Part shown: piece by piece, positions 36,385 to 45,677 of the stretch | Position numbering within the stretch: position 1 is the first letter of the stretch | Layout of the letters: each line of letters opens with the position of its first letter | DNA from: Pseudomonadota bacterium | Lineage (GTDB): Bacteria > Bdellovibrionota > UBA1018 > CAIMNF01 | Length of the DNA stretch: 64,000 bases | Assembly (NCBI GenBank): GCA_027486675.1 | Contig: JAIXOQ010000020.1 | Span: 62,001 to 126,000, forward strand | Reading direction: 5' to 3' | The notes under the pieces: generated by a model | What the model was told of the DNA's origin: nothing | The model's input: the letters and a program-made list of their open reading frames with translations, nothing else | Database searches by the model: none | Program-made: the position numbers and the translations under genes

Positions 36385-38082
36385 ATGAAGCAGGCAGTAC
36401 CGTTCATTTTGACTCTTTTTAGCCTATCGCTGGGTTGTGCGACTTCTCGCCCAGTGGTCACGCAGACTCTCGATTTCGAGCGGCTTGACCAGAAGGTTCA
36501 AAATGACTGGAAAGGCATGGTGGTGACTTCGTCGAGTGCGCATCACTTTGCATTAGGCGAGGCCCATTCTTTAGAGGGTGAAACAGATGCAGCGATTGAA
36601 GAGTATCGCGCAGCCTTAATCTACGATGCTCAGTCGGATCTGATTTTAAATAAGCTTGCAGCCGAGTACGCAAAAAAAGGGCTCTTTAGCCTCGCGATTG
36701 AAACTGCGAAAAAGGCTTTGGTGGTACAGCCAAAGTCAGTGGACGCACACCTCACTTTAGGTGGGATCTACTCAGCAAGTCAGGCATCGGATCTTGCTGC
36801 AACCCACTTCGAAAAAGCGCTTAAGATCGATCCGACCAATGAAGAAGCGGCAGTGTTCTACATCCAATCTTTATTAGAGACCGGCCGCACTGCAGACGCA
36901 GTCAAAGTTGCTCGAAAATCAGCACAGCTCATTCCCGACTCGAGCGCGATCTTTTATATCTTAGCTTTGACTGAACAGCTGGCTGAGAACTTTGATGGCG
37001 CGATTTCGGCTTACAAAAAGTCATTAGACCTCGTACCTGGTTTCTCAAAAGCAGCCTTGGCGATGGGCTTATTGCTTGAATCCCAAGGGAAAGCCGAAGC
37101 AGCGATCGGTGTCTATGTCTCAGCGTTTGAGGCAAAAAATGATTCCCAATTGGGGAGCAGGCTTGCCCAGGTGTACATCCAGCGCGGAGAGTTTCCGCGA
37201 GCCATCAAGATCTTCGAAGCTTTGCACCAGATTGAACCCAATGATTCAGAACACTCTTTTAAGCTAGGACTGCTCTACATGCAGCAGAACCAATGGGATA
37301 GAGCAGTAAAAACTTTGTCTGAATCTTTGATCTCTGCATCAGATCAAGACCGTGTTCACTACTATCTCTCGGCTGCGTTTGAAGAACAAAAGCAGTTCTC
37401 AGCGGCTGCGGACCATTTAAAAAGTGTTTCTGCCGAATCCAAGTATTTTGAAGATGCATCGGTGCGCTTGGTCTCTATGTTGCGTTCACAAAAGCGTGAA
37501 GCCGAAGCGGTGGACTACCTCAATGACGTCTTGCAAAAGCACCCAGAAAACGTGAATTTACATATTCAGTTAGCCGCTATTCATGAGTCTCGTAAAGAGT
37601 TCGCGGAAGCGTCTAAAGCGATTGATCGGGGATTAAAAACTTTTCCATTGGATGAAAAGCTCAGCTACTCCAAAGGCGCGATCTTGGAACAGCAAGGCGA
37701 TACCCAGGGGGCGTTGGTTTGGATGGAAAAAGTGGTAGAGATCAATCCGAAAAACGCAGAAGCACTGAATTTCATCGGCTACTCTTGGACCACCCAAGGC
37801 GTACGTCTGAAGGATGCAGAGGATCTGTTGAGGCGCGCAGTCGCTTTGCGGCCTGAAAATCCTTTTTTCCTAGATAGTTTAGGCTGGAATTTGTTCATCT
37901 CTGGGCGATCAGAAGAGGCTCTCCCCGTGCTTGAAAAAGCCGTTGCGATGAAGAGTGATGAAGGCGTGATCTTAAAGCATTTAGCCGAAGTGTATGTTCG
38001 GGTACGGCTTCCAAATAGAGCCCTCGCGATAGAAGAAAGAGTTCGAAAGCTTTCAGCTGAAAGAAGCCCAGCAAGCGAGTAA
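36385..38082 (+). CDS. TPR-repeat lipoprotein, LbcA-like
   Basis: About 565 residues from ATG 36385; the longer frame from 36325 lacks a signal peptide. Lipobox LSLGC marks lipidation at Cys18. About a dozen TPR units follow (e.g. AHHFALGEAHSLEGETDAAIEEYRAAL, AHLTLGGIYSASQASDLAATHFEKALKIDP). It is probably an outer-membrane-facing scaffold. The next gene is a LolB-like lipoprotein 10 bp downstream. The pair TPR lipoprotein-LolB is the same order as in Pseudomonas, where the TPR lipoprotein LbcA binds the protease CtpA; orthology is an inference. Confidence 0.8.
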   Translation: MKQAVPFILTLFSLSLGCATSRPVVTQTLDFERLDQKVQNDWKGMVVTSSSAHHFALGEAHSLEGETDAAIEEYRAALIYDAQSDLILNKLAAEYAKKGLFSLAIETAKKALVVQPKSVDAHLTLGGIYSASQASDLAATHFEKALKIDPTNEEAAVFYIQSLLETGRTADAVKVARKSAQLIPDSSAIFYILALTEQLAENFDGAISAYKKSLDLVPGFSKAALAMGLLLESQGKAEAAIGVYVSAFEAKNDSQLGSRLAQVYIQRGEFPRAIKIFEALHQIEPNDSEHSFKLGLLYMQQNQWDRAVKTLSESLISASDQDRVHYYLSAAFEEQKQFSAAADHLKSVSAESKYFEDASVRLVSMLRSQKREAEAVDYLNDVLQKHPENVNLHIQLAAIHESRKEFAEASKAIDRGLKTFPLDEKLSYSKGAILEQQGDTQGALVWMEKVVEINPKNAEALNFIGYSWTTQGVRLKDAEDLLRRAVALRPENPFFLDSLGWNLFISGRSEEALPVLEKAVAMKSDEGVILKHLAEVYVRVRLPNRALAIEERVRKLSAERSPASE

Positions 38083-38092
38083 ACTCTGGGGC

Positions 38093-38743
38093 ATGCGCCC
38101 TATTTTGATCGGCCTGGCACTTTTGTCCTTGGCCTGTTCTTCTGCAAAAGTCCTCCGCACTCGGGATAAATCTGTTTTAAAAGAAGCCTGCGTGGGTTTA
38201 GGTGCTCCGGATCGTTGGAATGGTCGCTTGTGGATCCGTTGGGAGGACACTCGCCGTTCACAATCGCTGCCAGCCACTTATCTTTGGAACAGTGGAACAT
38301 TTACCTTAGCGGTGGCCTCACCTCTGGGTGAAAACCTGCTGACTGTCGTGGGGGATGCGGATCGCGTAGAAGTGGAATCGCCCTATGCGCCAGAGTGGAA
38401 TGGCGCACACCACAAAGTCTTTAATGGGATTCCGCTCGTTTGGATGACTTCGCTATTTGCAGGAAATGCTGTGTGCCCAGATGCGGCAGGAGTAGATGCT
38501 GCAGAAACGCGGTCGGATGCAGAGTGGACCACCAGCGACGGACGAGGGGTATGGTACTTGGAACTCGCTTCTTTGCCGGGTGGACGCGCGCGGCCCCGTA
38601 AAGTTGAATTCAGGACGGGCCTAGCGGGTGATCCAGTGCTTCTTGAAGTAGAAAGTTGGGACAAGTCTGGCAGGATCGATCGAGGAAAAATCACGACAAA
38701 AGAATTCACACTGAGCTTTAGCTGGAGAGCACGGAAGATCTGA
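38093..38743 (+). CDS. LolB-like outer-membrane lipoprotein
   Basis: 216 residues with lipobox LSLAC (Cys15). [11 protein letters not shown]...[34 protein letters not shown] follows the LolB pattern of a W.GR strand, F/YxW strand and a PLG turn before a 'V.GD' strand. LolB receives lipoproteins from LolA and inserts them in the outer membrane. Similarity is weak by eye and LolB is often missing outside gamma- and betaproteobacteria, so an alternative is an unrelated half-barrel lipoprotein. The last base of the stop overlaps the following ABC gene start. Confidence 0.5.
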   Translation: MRPILIGLALLSLACSSAKVLRTRDKSVLKEACVGLGAPDRWNGRLWIRWEDTRRSQSLPATYLWNSGTFTLAVASPLGENLLTVVGDADRVEVESPYAPEWNGAHHKVFNGIPLVWMTSLFAGNAVCPDAAGVDAAETRSDAEWTTSDGRGVWYLELASLPGGRARPRKVEFRTGLAGDPVLLEVESWDKSGRIDRGKITTKEFTLSFSWRARKI

Positions 38744-39735
38744 TGGAAAAAATTCTAGAGGTTAAAAATCTTCAGACTTCGTTCTTTACTCCTGAAGGAG
38801 AGGTACGTGCCGTAGATGGTGTGAGTTTTGATCTCTACCGTGGAAAGACCGTGGGTTTAGTGGGTGAGTCCGGTTGCGGAAAAAGCGTTACGTCGCTGTC
38901 GATCATGCGATTGATCGCATCACCGCCTGGGAAGATTGTCGGTGGGGAAATTCTTTACCATGGTAAAGATCTGCTGAAGTTGCCCCCTCCAGAAATGCGA
39001 AAGATCCGGGGCAATCAGATCTCCATGATTTTTCAGGAGCCCATGACTTCCTTGAATCCGGTATTCACAATTGGAAATCAGATCGTTGAAGCCATTCGTC
39101 TGCACCAGGATCTATCCAAGTCAGCGTCTCGGGAAAAAGCCATCGAGATGATGAAGTTGGTCGGAATTCCTGCACCAGACAAGCGGATCGACGATTACCC
39201 ACATCAGTTATCCGGGGGTATGAGGCAGCGGATCATGATCGCTATGGCTCTCTCTTGTGATCCAGAGGTATTGATCGCAGATGAGCCCACTACTGCGTTA
39301 GATGTCACGATTCAGGCGCAGATTTTGGATCTTTTGAAGGGATTGCAGGAACGCACAGGACTTTCGATTTTGTTGATCACCCATGATCTAGGGGTTGTTG
39401 CCGAAGTCGCCGATGAAGTCGTGGTGATGTATGCAGGCAAAGTGGCCGAACGTGCGCCGACCCGGGAGCTTTTTGCGCATCCGATGCACCCCTATACGAA
39501 GGGTCTACTCAATTCCATCCCAGTCTTAAGTCATGATCCGACAGGAAAGAAAAAGAAATCACGACTGGAACCGATCCCAGGTTTGGTACCCAATCTTTTG
39601 GATTTGCCTGTGGGCTGTCGGTTTCAAGAGCGTTGTCGTTCTGTAGAAGCGCGCTGCAAGATCGTGGAACCAGAACTTTTAACGGCTGCCCCGAGTCACG
39701 ATGTGCGGTGTGTGCTGGTTGGGGGTCAAAAATGA
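38743..39735 (+). CDS. Oligopeptide/dipeptide ABC transporter ATPase (OppD/DppD-like)
   Basis: 330 residues. Walker [10 protein letters not shown]-loop [12 protein letters not shown], signature LSGGMRQR, Walker [15 protein letters not shown]. The C-terminal Opp/Dpp-specific region with [16 protein letters not shown]-like sequence and Cys residues (CRFQERC...C) that bind an iron-sulphur cluster in DppD is present. It energises import of peptides. No permease or binding protein is in the window. Overlaps the next gene by 4 bp. Confidence 0.92.
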   Translation: MEKILEVKNLQTSFFTPEGEVRAVDGVSFDLYRGKTVGLVGESGCGKSVTSLSIMRLIASPPGKIVGGEILYHGKDLLKLPPPEMRKIRGNQISMIFQEPMTSLNPVFTIGNQIVEAIRLHQDLSKSASREKAIEMMKLVGIPAPDKRIDDYPHQLSGGMRQRIMIAMALSCDPEVLIADEPTTALDVTIQAQILDLLKGLQERTGLSILLITHDLGVVAEVADEVVVMYAGKVAERAPTRELFAHPMHPYTKGLLNSIPVLSHDPTGKKKKSRLEPIPGLVPNLLDLPVGCRFQERCRSVEARCKIVEPELLTAAPSHDVRCVLVGGQK

Positions 39736-40724
39736 ATCGAGAAATATTATTGTCCGTACGGAACTTGGTGAAGGAATTTCCAATTCACGGTGGCCTTCTG
39801 GGACGAAAAATAGGAGCACTGCAAGCGGTTTCCGACGTTTCATTTGATATCTATAAGGGTGAAACCCTAGGCTTGGTTGGGGAAAGTGGATGCGGAAAAT
39901 CCACTCTTGGGCGCTGCATATTGAGGCTCCTTGACCCAACTTCTGGATCGGTCAAATTTCAGGGGCAGGAACTCACAACACTTGGAAAAACAGAGCTTCG
40001 CAAACTTCGAAGGTCGATGCAGATCATCTTTCAGGATCCCTTTGCTTCGTTGAATCCACGGATGTCAGTTGAAGAAATCTTAGGTGAACCCATCGACATT
40101 CACGAACTGGCTCCATCGAAGGAGGCGCGGAAGAAGAGGATCTTTGAACTGATGGATCTGGTGGGGTTAAGAAAAGAATCGATCTCAAGGTACCCCCATG
40201 AGTTTTCAGGCGGTCAGCGCCAACGGATCTGCATTGCGCGCGCACTTGCCGTCGAACCGCAGTTTATCGTTTGCGATGAACCTGTCTCCGCATTGGATGT
40301 TTCGATTCAAGCACAGATTTTGAATTTGCTTCAGGATCTTCAGAAGGAACTGGGGCTGACTTACTTGTTCATTGCTCATGATCTGAAGGTTGTGGAACAC
40401 ATTTCTACGCGCGTGGCGGTGATGTATTTGGGAAAAGTGGCTGAAATTGCGTCGGGCGAAGAACTTTACGAAAAGCCCATGCACCCGTATACGAAGGCGC
40501 TTCTTTCAGCGATTCCGATCCCAGATCCCACTTACAAAAAGGATCGTATTTTGCTTAAGGGCGACGTGCCCTCCCCACTCAATCCGCCGAGCGGCTGCTA
40601 CTTTCATCCCCGCTGTCCGGTGGTGCAGGGGAACTGTTCCAAAGATATTCCACAACTAGTTGCAGTACTTGGTGCTGTGGATCATGCCGTTTCCTGTCAT
40701 TACGCAAAGGAAGGACCACATTAG
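39732..40724 (+). CDS. Oligopeptide/dipeptide ABC transporter ATPase (OppF/DppF-like)
   Basis: 330 residues from ATG 39732, which overlaps the oppD stop; the frame upstream to 39633 is the neighbour read in another frame. Walker [49 protein letters not shown], and the C-terminal [12 protein letters not shown]...CYFHPRCP are typical. It pairs with the preceding ATPase as a heterodimer. The pterin dehydratase gene follows without gap. Confidence 0.92.
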   Translation: MNREILLSVRNLVKEFPIHGGLLGRKIGALQAVSDVSFDIYKGETLGLVGESGCGKSTLGRCILRLLDPTSGSVKFQGQELTTLGKTELRKLRRSMQIIFQDPFASLNPRMSVEEILGEPIDIHELAPSKEARKKRIFELMDLVGLRKESISRYPHEFSGGQRQRICIARALAVEPQFIVCDEPVSALDVSIQAQILNLLQDLQKELGLTYLFIAHDLKVVEHISTRVAVMYLGKVAEIASGEELYEKPMHPYTKALLSAIPIPDPTYKKDRILLKGDVPSPLNPPSGCYFHPRCPVVQGNCSKDIPQLVAVLGAVDHAVSCHYAKEGPH

Positions 40725-41021
40725 ATGAAACGTCTGAATCAGCAAGAGATCGATCATGGATTAAAAACACTCTCAGGGTGGAAAGCGATAGGCGTTGGGA
40801 CCTCTGCAGAACATCTGGAGAAGGAGCTTAAGTTCCCTGATTTTGTTTCCGCCTTAGCCTACGTGAATCGTTTGGGTGCCGCAGCTGAAACGATGGAGCA
40901 TCATCCTGATCTTTTTTTAGGCTGGGGTCGCGTGAAGATTACACTTTCTACCCACGACGCTGGGGGTGTGACTGAAAAGGATTTCGCCTTAGCAAAACAA
41001 GCCGAAGGATTATTGAAATGA
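40725..41021 (+). CDS. phhB: Pterin-4a-carbinolamine dehydratase
   Basis: 98 residues, usual length. ETMEHHPDLFLGWGRVKITLSTHDAGGVTEKDFALA contains the catalytic EHHPD and the T.D.GG.T..D signature. The enzyme recycles tetrahydrobiopterin made by aromatic amino-acid hydroxylases; no hydroxylase is visible in this window. It overlaps the P5C dehydrogenase gene by 4 bp. Confidence 0.95.
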   Translation: MKRLNQQEIDHGLKTLSGWKAIGVGTSAEHLEKELKFPDFVSALAYVNRLGAAAETMEHHPDLFLGWGRVKITLSTHDAGGVTEKDFALAKQAEGLLK

Positions 41022-42628
41022 GTCTGCCTAAAAATGAAGTTGTTTTTGATTATCGCGTTGGAAGTCCTGAGCGCGCGACGATTAAATCTGAGCTCTTACG
41101 TCTATCGAATGAAAGCCTAGAAATTCCATGCGTGATCAACGGCCAATCCGTGTACACGGGCAACACGGTTGATGTGGTCATGCCGCACGCGCATTCGCAC
41201 GTGCTTGCGAAACTTCATTTGGCCGGATCCAAGGAACTGGAATTAGCCATTCGCGGAGCCATGCAGTCGAAATCAGCTTGGGAGGCTCTAGGATTTGAGG
41301 CTCGGTTACGCATTTTTGAAAAAGCTGCGGATCTGCTGTCGGGGCCGTGGCGCGCTCGCATCAATGGATCGACCATGCTTGGGCAATCGAAGAACGTATT
41401 TCAAGCTGAGGTAGATGCAGCCTGCGAGATGGCAGATTTTTTTAGGTTCAATGCGGCCTTCTACCGACGCATTTTGCTGGATCAACCGATCTCAGCAGCG
41501 GGGCAATTGAACAGTGTGGAGTACCGCGCACTGGATGGATTCATCGCCGCAATCGCTCCGTTTAATTTTACGGCCATCTCGGGGAATCTATCCACTGCCC
41601 CTGCAATGGCGGGGAACGTCGTGCTTTGGAAGCCGTCTGAGACCCAGAGTCTTTCAGCTTATCTGACTTATCAAATGTTAGTGGAAGCAGGCTTGCCTCC
41701 AGGGGTGATTCAGTTTGTTCCGTCCTTAGGCGCAACAGCGGCTGAGTCCATCTTCGCAAGCTCTCACTTAAGCGGCGTGCATTTCACAGGGTCTACAAAA
41801 ACTTTTGAATCAATTATTTCAACCGTTGGCTCACGGATTGGGCACTATGAATCTTATCCGCGCATTGTTGGGGAAACTGGGGGCAAGGGTTTCGTCTTTG
41901 CTCATACCAGTGCTGATCCGGATGCACTCCGTGTAGCGTTAATTCGTGGGGCCTTTGAATACCAGGGGCAGAAGTGTAGCGCAGCATCTAGGGCCTATGT
42001 CCCTGAAAGTTTATGGAAACGCATCCGGGATGATCTTGTATCTGAAGTGAAAGACATTCGCATGGGGGATGTGCGTGATTTTAGAAACTTGATGGGTGCT
42101 GTGATTGATGGTCGTGCGCACACCAAAATTAAGGGGTACATCGATTACGCGAAAGCAGATCACGGTTACCGATTGCTTGCGGGTGGGGAAGCCGATGCTC
42201 GCGAAGGATACTATGTGCAGCCCACAATTTTTGAATCTACCGATCCTAGGTCTAGGTTGATGAGCGAAGAGATCTTCGGCCCCGTGCTCGCTGTGCATGT
42301 TTATCCGGACGCTGAATTAGATTCTATGTTGAAGGTGTGTAACAACACGTCTTCCTATGCGTTAACTGGGGCGATCCTTGCCCAGGAGCGTAGTGTGATT
42401 GAAAAGCTTTCGCATGCATTGCGCTATGCCGCAGGAAACTTCTACATCAATGATAAACCCACGGGTGCCGTCGTGGGTCAGCAACCGTTCGGTGGTGCCC
42501 GGAAGTCAGGCACAAATGATAAGGCAGGCAGTGCGCTCAACCTGACTCGGTGGCTTTCCGCTCGCACGGTGAAAGAGACCTTTGTTTCGCCGAAAAATGT
42601 GGCTTACCCGCATATGGAAGCGGAGTAG
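41018..42628 (+). CDS. pruA: Delta-1-pyrroline-5-carboxylate dehydrogenase
   Basis: 536 residues, the length of the single-function P5CDH (ALDH4) rather than a bifunctional PutA. FIAAIAPFNFTAISGNLSTAPAMAGN, VHFTGSTKTF, the catalytic Glu in GETGGKG and the catalytic Cys in EYQGQKCSAASR are in place, as are EEIFGPVLAV and the C-terminal GGARKSGTNDKAG. It oxidises P5C to glutamate in proline breakdown. The N-terminal segment resembles mitochondrial-type P5CDH. It is translationally coupled to phhB; both fit amino-acid degradation. Confidence 0.93.
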   Translation: MSLPKNEVVFDYRVGSPERATIKSELLRLSNESLEIPCVINGQSVYTGNTVDVVMPHAHSHVLAKLHLAGSKELELAIRGAMQSKSAWEALGFEARLRIFEKAADLLSGPWRARINGSTMLGQSKNVFQAEVDAACEMADFFRFNAAFYRRILLDQPISAAGQLNSVEYRALDGFIAAIAPFNFTAISGNLSTAPAMAGNVVLWKPSETQSLSAYLTYQMLVEAGLPPGVIQFVPSLGATAAESIFASSHLSGVHFTGSTKTFESIISTVGSRIGHYESYPRIVGETGGKGFVFAHTSADPDALRVALIRGAFEYQGQKCSAASRAYVPESLWKRIRDDLVSEVKDIRMGDVRDFRNLMGAVIDGRAHTKIKGYIDYAKADHGYRLLAGGEADAREGYYVQPTIFESTDPRSRLMSEEIFGPVLAVHVYPDAELDSMLKVCNNTSSYALTGAILAQERSVIEKLSHALRYAAGNFYINDKPTGAVVGQQPFGGARKSGTNDKAGSALNLTRWLSARTVKETFVSPKNVAYPHMEAE

Positions 42629-42634
42629 GGTGCG

Positions 42635-43837
42635 TTAGGCTTTGATCGTGCTAGCCTTTGATTGCAATGAATCCCAGAGCCCAAGCAGCCGGTCTCTGAG
42701 TTTCTGAATGGGAGTCCCCTGTTCAAGAACGTGATCCCCAGCGCCGTGCACTACCCAGAGTGGGACCGATGGTCCCGCCAAAGATTTCAGTGATTTTGGC
42801 GCACTGATATTTGCAAGAGGCAGCGTCATCTTCGACTCAATCTGCGCGATGATCTTACCTTCTTGGACAATTAGAAAGTCTAACTCGTCCCCGTCTCGGG
42901 TCCTGTATGTGTACATTTGCCACGGAAGATCAAAGTTTCGGATTGTTTTGTAAACTTCTGCAAAGACCAAGCATTCGAATAGGCTCCCTGCTTGAGGTGA
43001 ACTCAGTAGCAAGTTTGGGCTAGCGAATCCTTGGAGGCGACATGCAAGCCCTGTGTCTAAGAAGAAAATCTTCGGTGCTTTTACCATCCTCGATGTTGCG
43101 TTGGTTGAGTAAGGAGAGAGGAGGGAGATAATGCCCATTCGCTCCAAGCTTTGTACCCAGCTTTTTATGGTGTTGGATTCAACTCCAATATCTCGCCCCA
43201 GCTCGCTGGTATTTAAAAATTGCCCTGTACGGGCGGCAAGATGTCTTGTGAGTTCAATGAAGCGATCTACTTTTGTGATTCCAGCTGAAATCACAATGTC
43301 CTTCTCGATGAACGTATTGATGTATTGGTCCAGATATTGCCTAGAGTCAGGAAGTTCGCGTGCGTGAATCTCTGGCCAACCGCCAAGATAAATCAGTTGG
43401 TCGAGCCCTAAGGAACGTACTTTGATGATCTCGGCGACACTCAGGGTGCAAAGCTCATCGATTGTTGCCCGCCCTGCAAGCGACTCTCTGACATTTTGAT
43501 CTAAGGAAATTTGATTTGAACCTGTGATCCTGATTTTAATAGAGTAGTCGCCTTGACGTTTCCAAAGGTCCACTTTGCGTTTTAAGGATGGAAAGAGAGC
43601 GGGCGCATATTGAACTTCATCGATAACCAGCGCTTTGCCTTCATGTTGACTCAAAAAGAGATCTGGATCCCGTTGCGCGAGGGACCTCAGTGCAGGATCG
43701 TCGAGCGATAACTCAAGGAAGTTCCTATCAAGATGAATTAACAGCGAGCTTTTCCCCACTTGCCGAGGCCCACGGATCATTTGGACTGGCATGGAAGATG
43801 TCATGAGGCGGCTTGAAATATCCCTTTCGATCCACAT
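42635..43837 (-). CDS. AAA_14/DUF4143 family ATPase (second copy)
   Basis: 400 residues. Walker A IRGPRQVGKSS (about 21-31) and Walker B ALVIDEVQYAP, then SNTIKSWVQSLERMGIISLL winged helix, and a C-terminal DELDFLIVQEGKIIAQIESKM in which the usual 'ExK' of DUF4143 reads ESK. Overall order equals the protein at 10889 but the two are clearly diverged, so they are separate family members and not a recent duplication. Role unknown. It is convergent with pruA and divergent from the eight-gene exported cluster, so it shares an upstream gap with that cluster. Confidence 0.85.
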   Translation of the reverse strand: MWIERDISSRLMTSSMPVQMIRGPRQVGKSSLLIHLDRNFLELSLDDPALRSLAQRDPDLFLSQHEGKALVIDEVQYAPALFPSLKRKVDLWKRQGDYSIKIRITGSNQISLDQNVRESLAGRATIDELCTLSVAEIIKVRSLGLDQLIYLGGWPEIHARELPDSRQYLDQYINTFIEKDIVISAGITKVDRFIELTRHLAARTGQFLNTSELGRDIGVESNTIKSWVQSLERMGIISLLSPYSTNATSRMVKAPKIFFLDTGLACRLQGFASPNLLLSSPQAGSLFECLVFAEVYKTIRNFDLPWQMYTYRTRDGDELDFLIVQEGKIIAQIESKMTLPLANISAPKSLKSLAGPSVPLWVVHGAGDHVLEQGTPIQKLRDRLLGLWDSLQSKASTIKA

Positions 43838-43838
43838 A

Positions 43839-43875
43839 CTTGGCAGAATAGCATTGTCATTGCGAATCTGCCAAG
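43839..43875. promoter_or_regulatory. Inverted repeat directly upstream of second DUF4143 ATPase
   Basis: CTTGGCAGA (43839-43847) and TCTGCCAAG (43867-43875) are perfect 9-bp inverted repeats around a 19-bp centre, 1 bp before the ATPase start on the minus strand. It could be an operator or an mRNA 5' hairpin. The divergent exported cluster starts about 108 bp away. Confidence 0.55.
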
Positions 43876-43982
43876 GGGGGGGTAACGCACGCTCAGTTCA
43901 TTCTAGTGTGCATCCTCCCACCGAATGAACTAGCTAACTCTTTGACTTATCAAATGGCCCAATGTTAAGAATTGTCATCTAA

Positions 43983-45677
43983 ATGGGTCGGATAATCTGC
44001 AATACACGAATCAGCTGGCTTGGGCCGTTCATGCTGACGTTTTGTTTTGGCGTTATGTCCGCTCCGTTTTGTCATGCAGCCGGCCCTGACCCCGTCACAC
44101 CTCTGATCACAAAACTTCCTGGATATACGCTGAGTGCCGCTGCATGCAAGGAGATCGCGAACACTAACAACGGTGGGTTTGAAAAGGTCGCTGTTCGGGA
44201 AATTACGGAAGTCGGGGCGGCGATGTCGTTCTTGGCGGAGTATGGGCTTCTGGATCATCGTTTCGCGGCCGCGATTAAGCAGGCAATGGTTGCGCAGGTA
44301 AATAAGCCAGAAAAGCTATCGAGCAAGAATGCTCGAACGAGAGTCAAGGTGGTCCATGAGCTTTTTCTTGCCATGTTGCAGGATGGCGATCGATTAGTCA
44401 CTGATGCCTTGGAGTCCTATCGCAATAGCTTGACTACCGAGCAGCGTATCGAGGCATTCAGGCTTACAGATGGAGGTCTGGCAGAAAAGCGTGTTGCCGT
44501 TCAGGCACAGATGACTTCTGTCCGGCTAATGAATCTGATTGCGGCGTTAAAAGAGCAGCCCGATTCCAGGGTTGCATCAACCCTCAGGTCATTTGCTGGG
44601 TTGCAGTTCGTTCGATGGGTGTTTCAACATAAAAACAGCGAAACACAGAAAATTTTTTCTGAGAAATCGCTTCGTAATCTCTCCACCCTCGAGACTGACC
44701 TCTACAAGTCCATTTTCAACTTAAATGGATGGGATGCGTTGACCGCGCTAGGTGCTCTTGGGGGGACTGCGATGTTTGCTGTTACTGATATCCTCCTCCC
44801 CATCTTGTTCGCGATTACGGACGGAGTAAACGTCGCGGTTCATCACATAGGCAAAACATGGGAAGCTGTCGCTTTGCCCAGTTTGACTATCGCCATTCCT
44901 TCGTTTCTTTTTTGCATATATAGGATTCGCGGACCTCGCCTCGGCGGTGATCCGTCTACTTTAATGTCAGCCGAATTTATGACCCTGATGGGACTTGATC
45001 CCACCAAAGTGAGCGCAGTGCAGATTCAAGAATCCCACGGTCCAAGTCACGGGCCCAAAGAAACAAAAACCTTATCCATGGTGAGTTCCTTGAGCTCACT
45101 TCGCGGTCAATCCCTTCGTGATGTTTCGTATCTTTCTGACTTTGAGCGAGGGTTGATGCAATCGATTCGAGAGTCTATTGAGATTTCGTCTCTAGAAACA
45201 CGGGCAAAAATTCAGACCTGGGATCAGCTTGCGATTGGTGTCTTAGATTCAACTTCGCTCAGTGATGTTCCGGCGGTAGCGCTCAATGAAGCGATGCGGG
45301 AGTTTGTTCGATCGTATGGTGACGCGTCAGAGATGGCTCGAGGCTTAAATGATTTGGAGTCCTTAATTCGTGAGAGTGTAGTCCAGATAAAGAAGATCAA
45401 AAGCTTGCCGTTCCAGGATCAGGGGGGTGTGTCTGAACCGCAACAGACAGCCGTTGCGGAACTTCTGAATGCACGTCTGCAGACCAGTCTAAAGACCATA
45501 GAAGAGTTTAGTCAGTACGCGGAGACGATCCGCGTTGGTCGCACGCGATACATTGACGCAGCAAACAAGATTGATTCAATACTCAAGAGCAAAACGCTGA
45601 GCAGCGATACGTCACTTTCGGAGTGGCATGAGATCGCAAGTGAGTTCAGAGAACAACTGGAGAGGGTGCTGAAATGA
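43983..45677 (+). CDS. Exported membrane-hairpin paralogue 1 of AAA+ cluster
   Basis: 564 residues. Signal peptide ending at FCHA (about residue 32). Residues 44-92 hold the family block LPGYTLSAAACKEIANTNN, then FEKVAVREI and a helix ending AEYGLLD. Two hydrophobic segments at about 250-280 and 293-316 form a likely membrane hairpin. The C-terminal half is helical, with a WDQLAIGVLD motif near 413 and a terminal block (LSEWHEIASEFREQLERVLK). If the signal peptide is cleaved, both soluble parts lie in the periplasm. The gene overlaps the next by 4 bp. No domain recognised. No Shine-Dalgarno is obvious; an alternative start is ATG 44031. Confidence 0.7.
   Translation: MGRIICNTRISWLGPFMLTFCFGVMSAPFCHAAGPDPVTPLITKLPGYTLSAAACKEIANTNNGGFEKVAVREITEVGAAMSFLAEYGLLDHRFAAAIKQAMVAQVNKPEKLSSKNARTRVKVVHELFLAMLQDGDRLVTDALESYRNSLTTEQRIEAFRLTDGGLAEKRVAVQAQMTSVRLMNLIAALKEQPDSRVASTLRSFAGLQFVRWVFQHKNSETQKIFSEKSLRNLSTLETDLYKSIFNLNGWDALTALGALGGTAMFAVTDILLPILFAITDGVNVAVHHIGKTWEAVALPSLTIAIPSFLFCIYRIRGPRLGGDPSTLMSAEFMTLMGLDPTKVSAVQIQESHGPSHGPKETKTLSMVSSLSSLRGQSLRDVSYLSDFERGLMQSIRESIEISSLETRAKIQTWDQLAIGVLDSTSLSDVPAVALNEAMREFVRSYGDASEMARGLNDLESLIRESVVQIKKIKSLPFQDQGGVSEPQQTAVAELLNARLQTSLKTIEEFSQYAETIRVGRTRYIDAANKIDSILKSKTLSSDTSLSEWHEIASEFREQLERVLK

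Noticed and set aside
43942-43970. TTGACT with 17-bp spacing before the exported cluster as a promoter
   Set aside because: The matching -10 region (TTAAGA) is too poor to support a promoter call.
36296-43979. Similar 15-mers TTAACAATTGTCATC (36296) and TTAAGAATTGTCATC (43965) upstream of two genes
   Set aside because: One-mismatch 15-mer pairs are expected by chance many times in 64 kb, and their positions relative to the starts differ.
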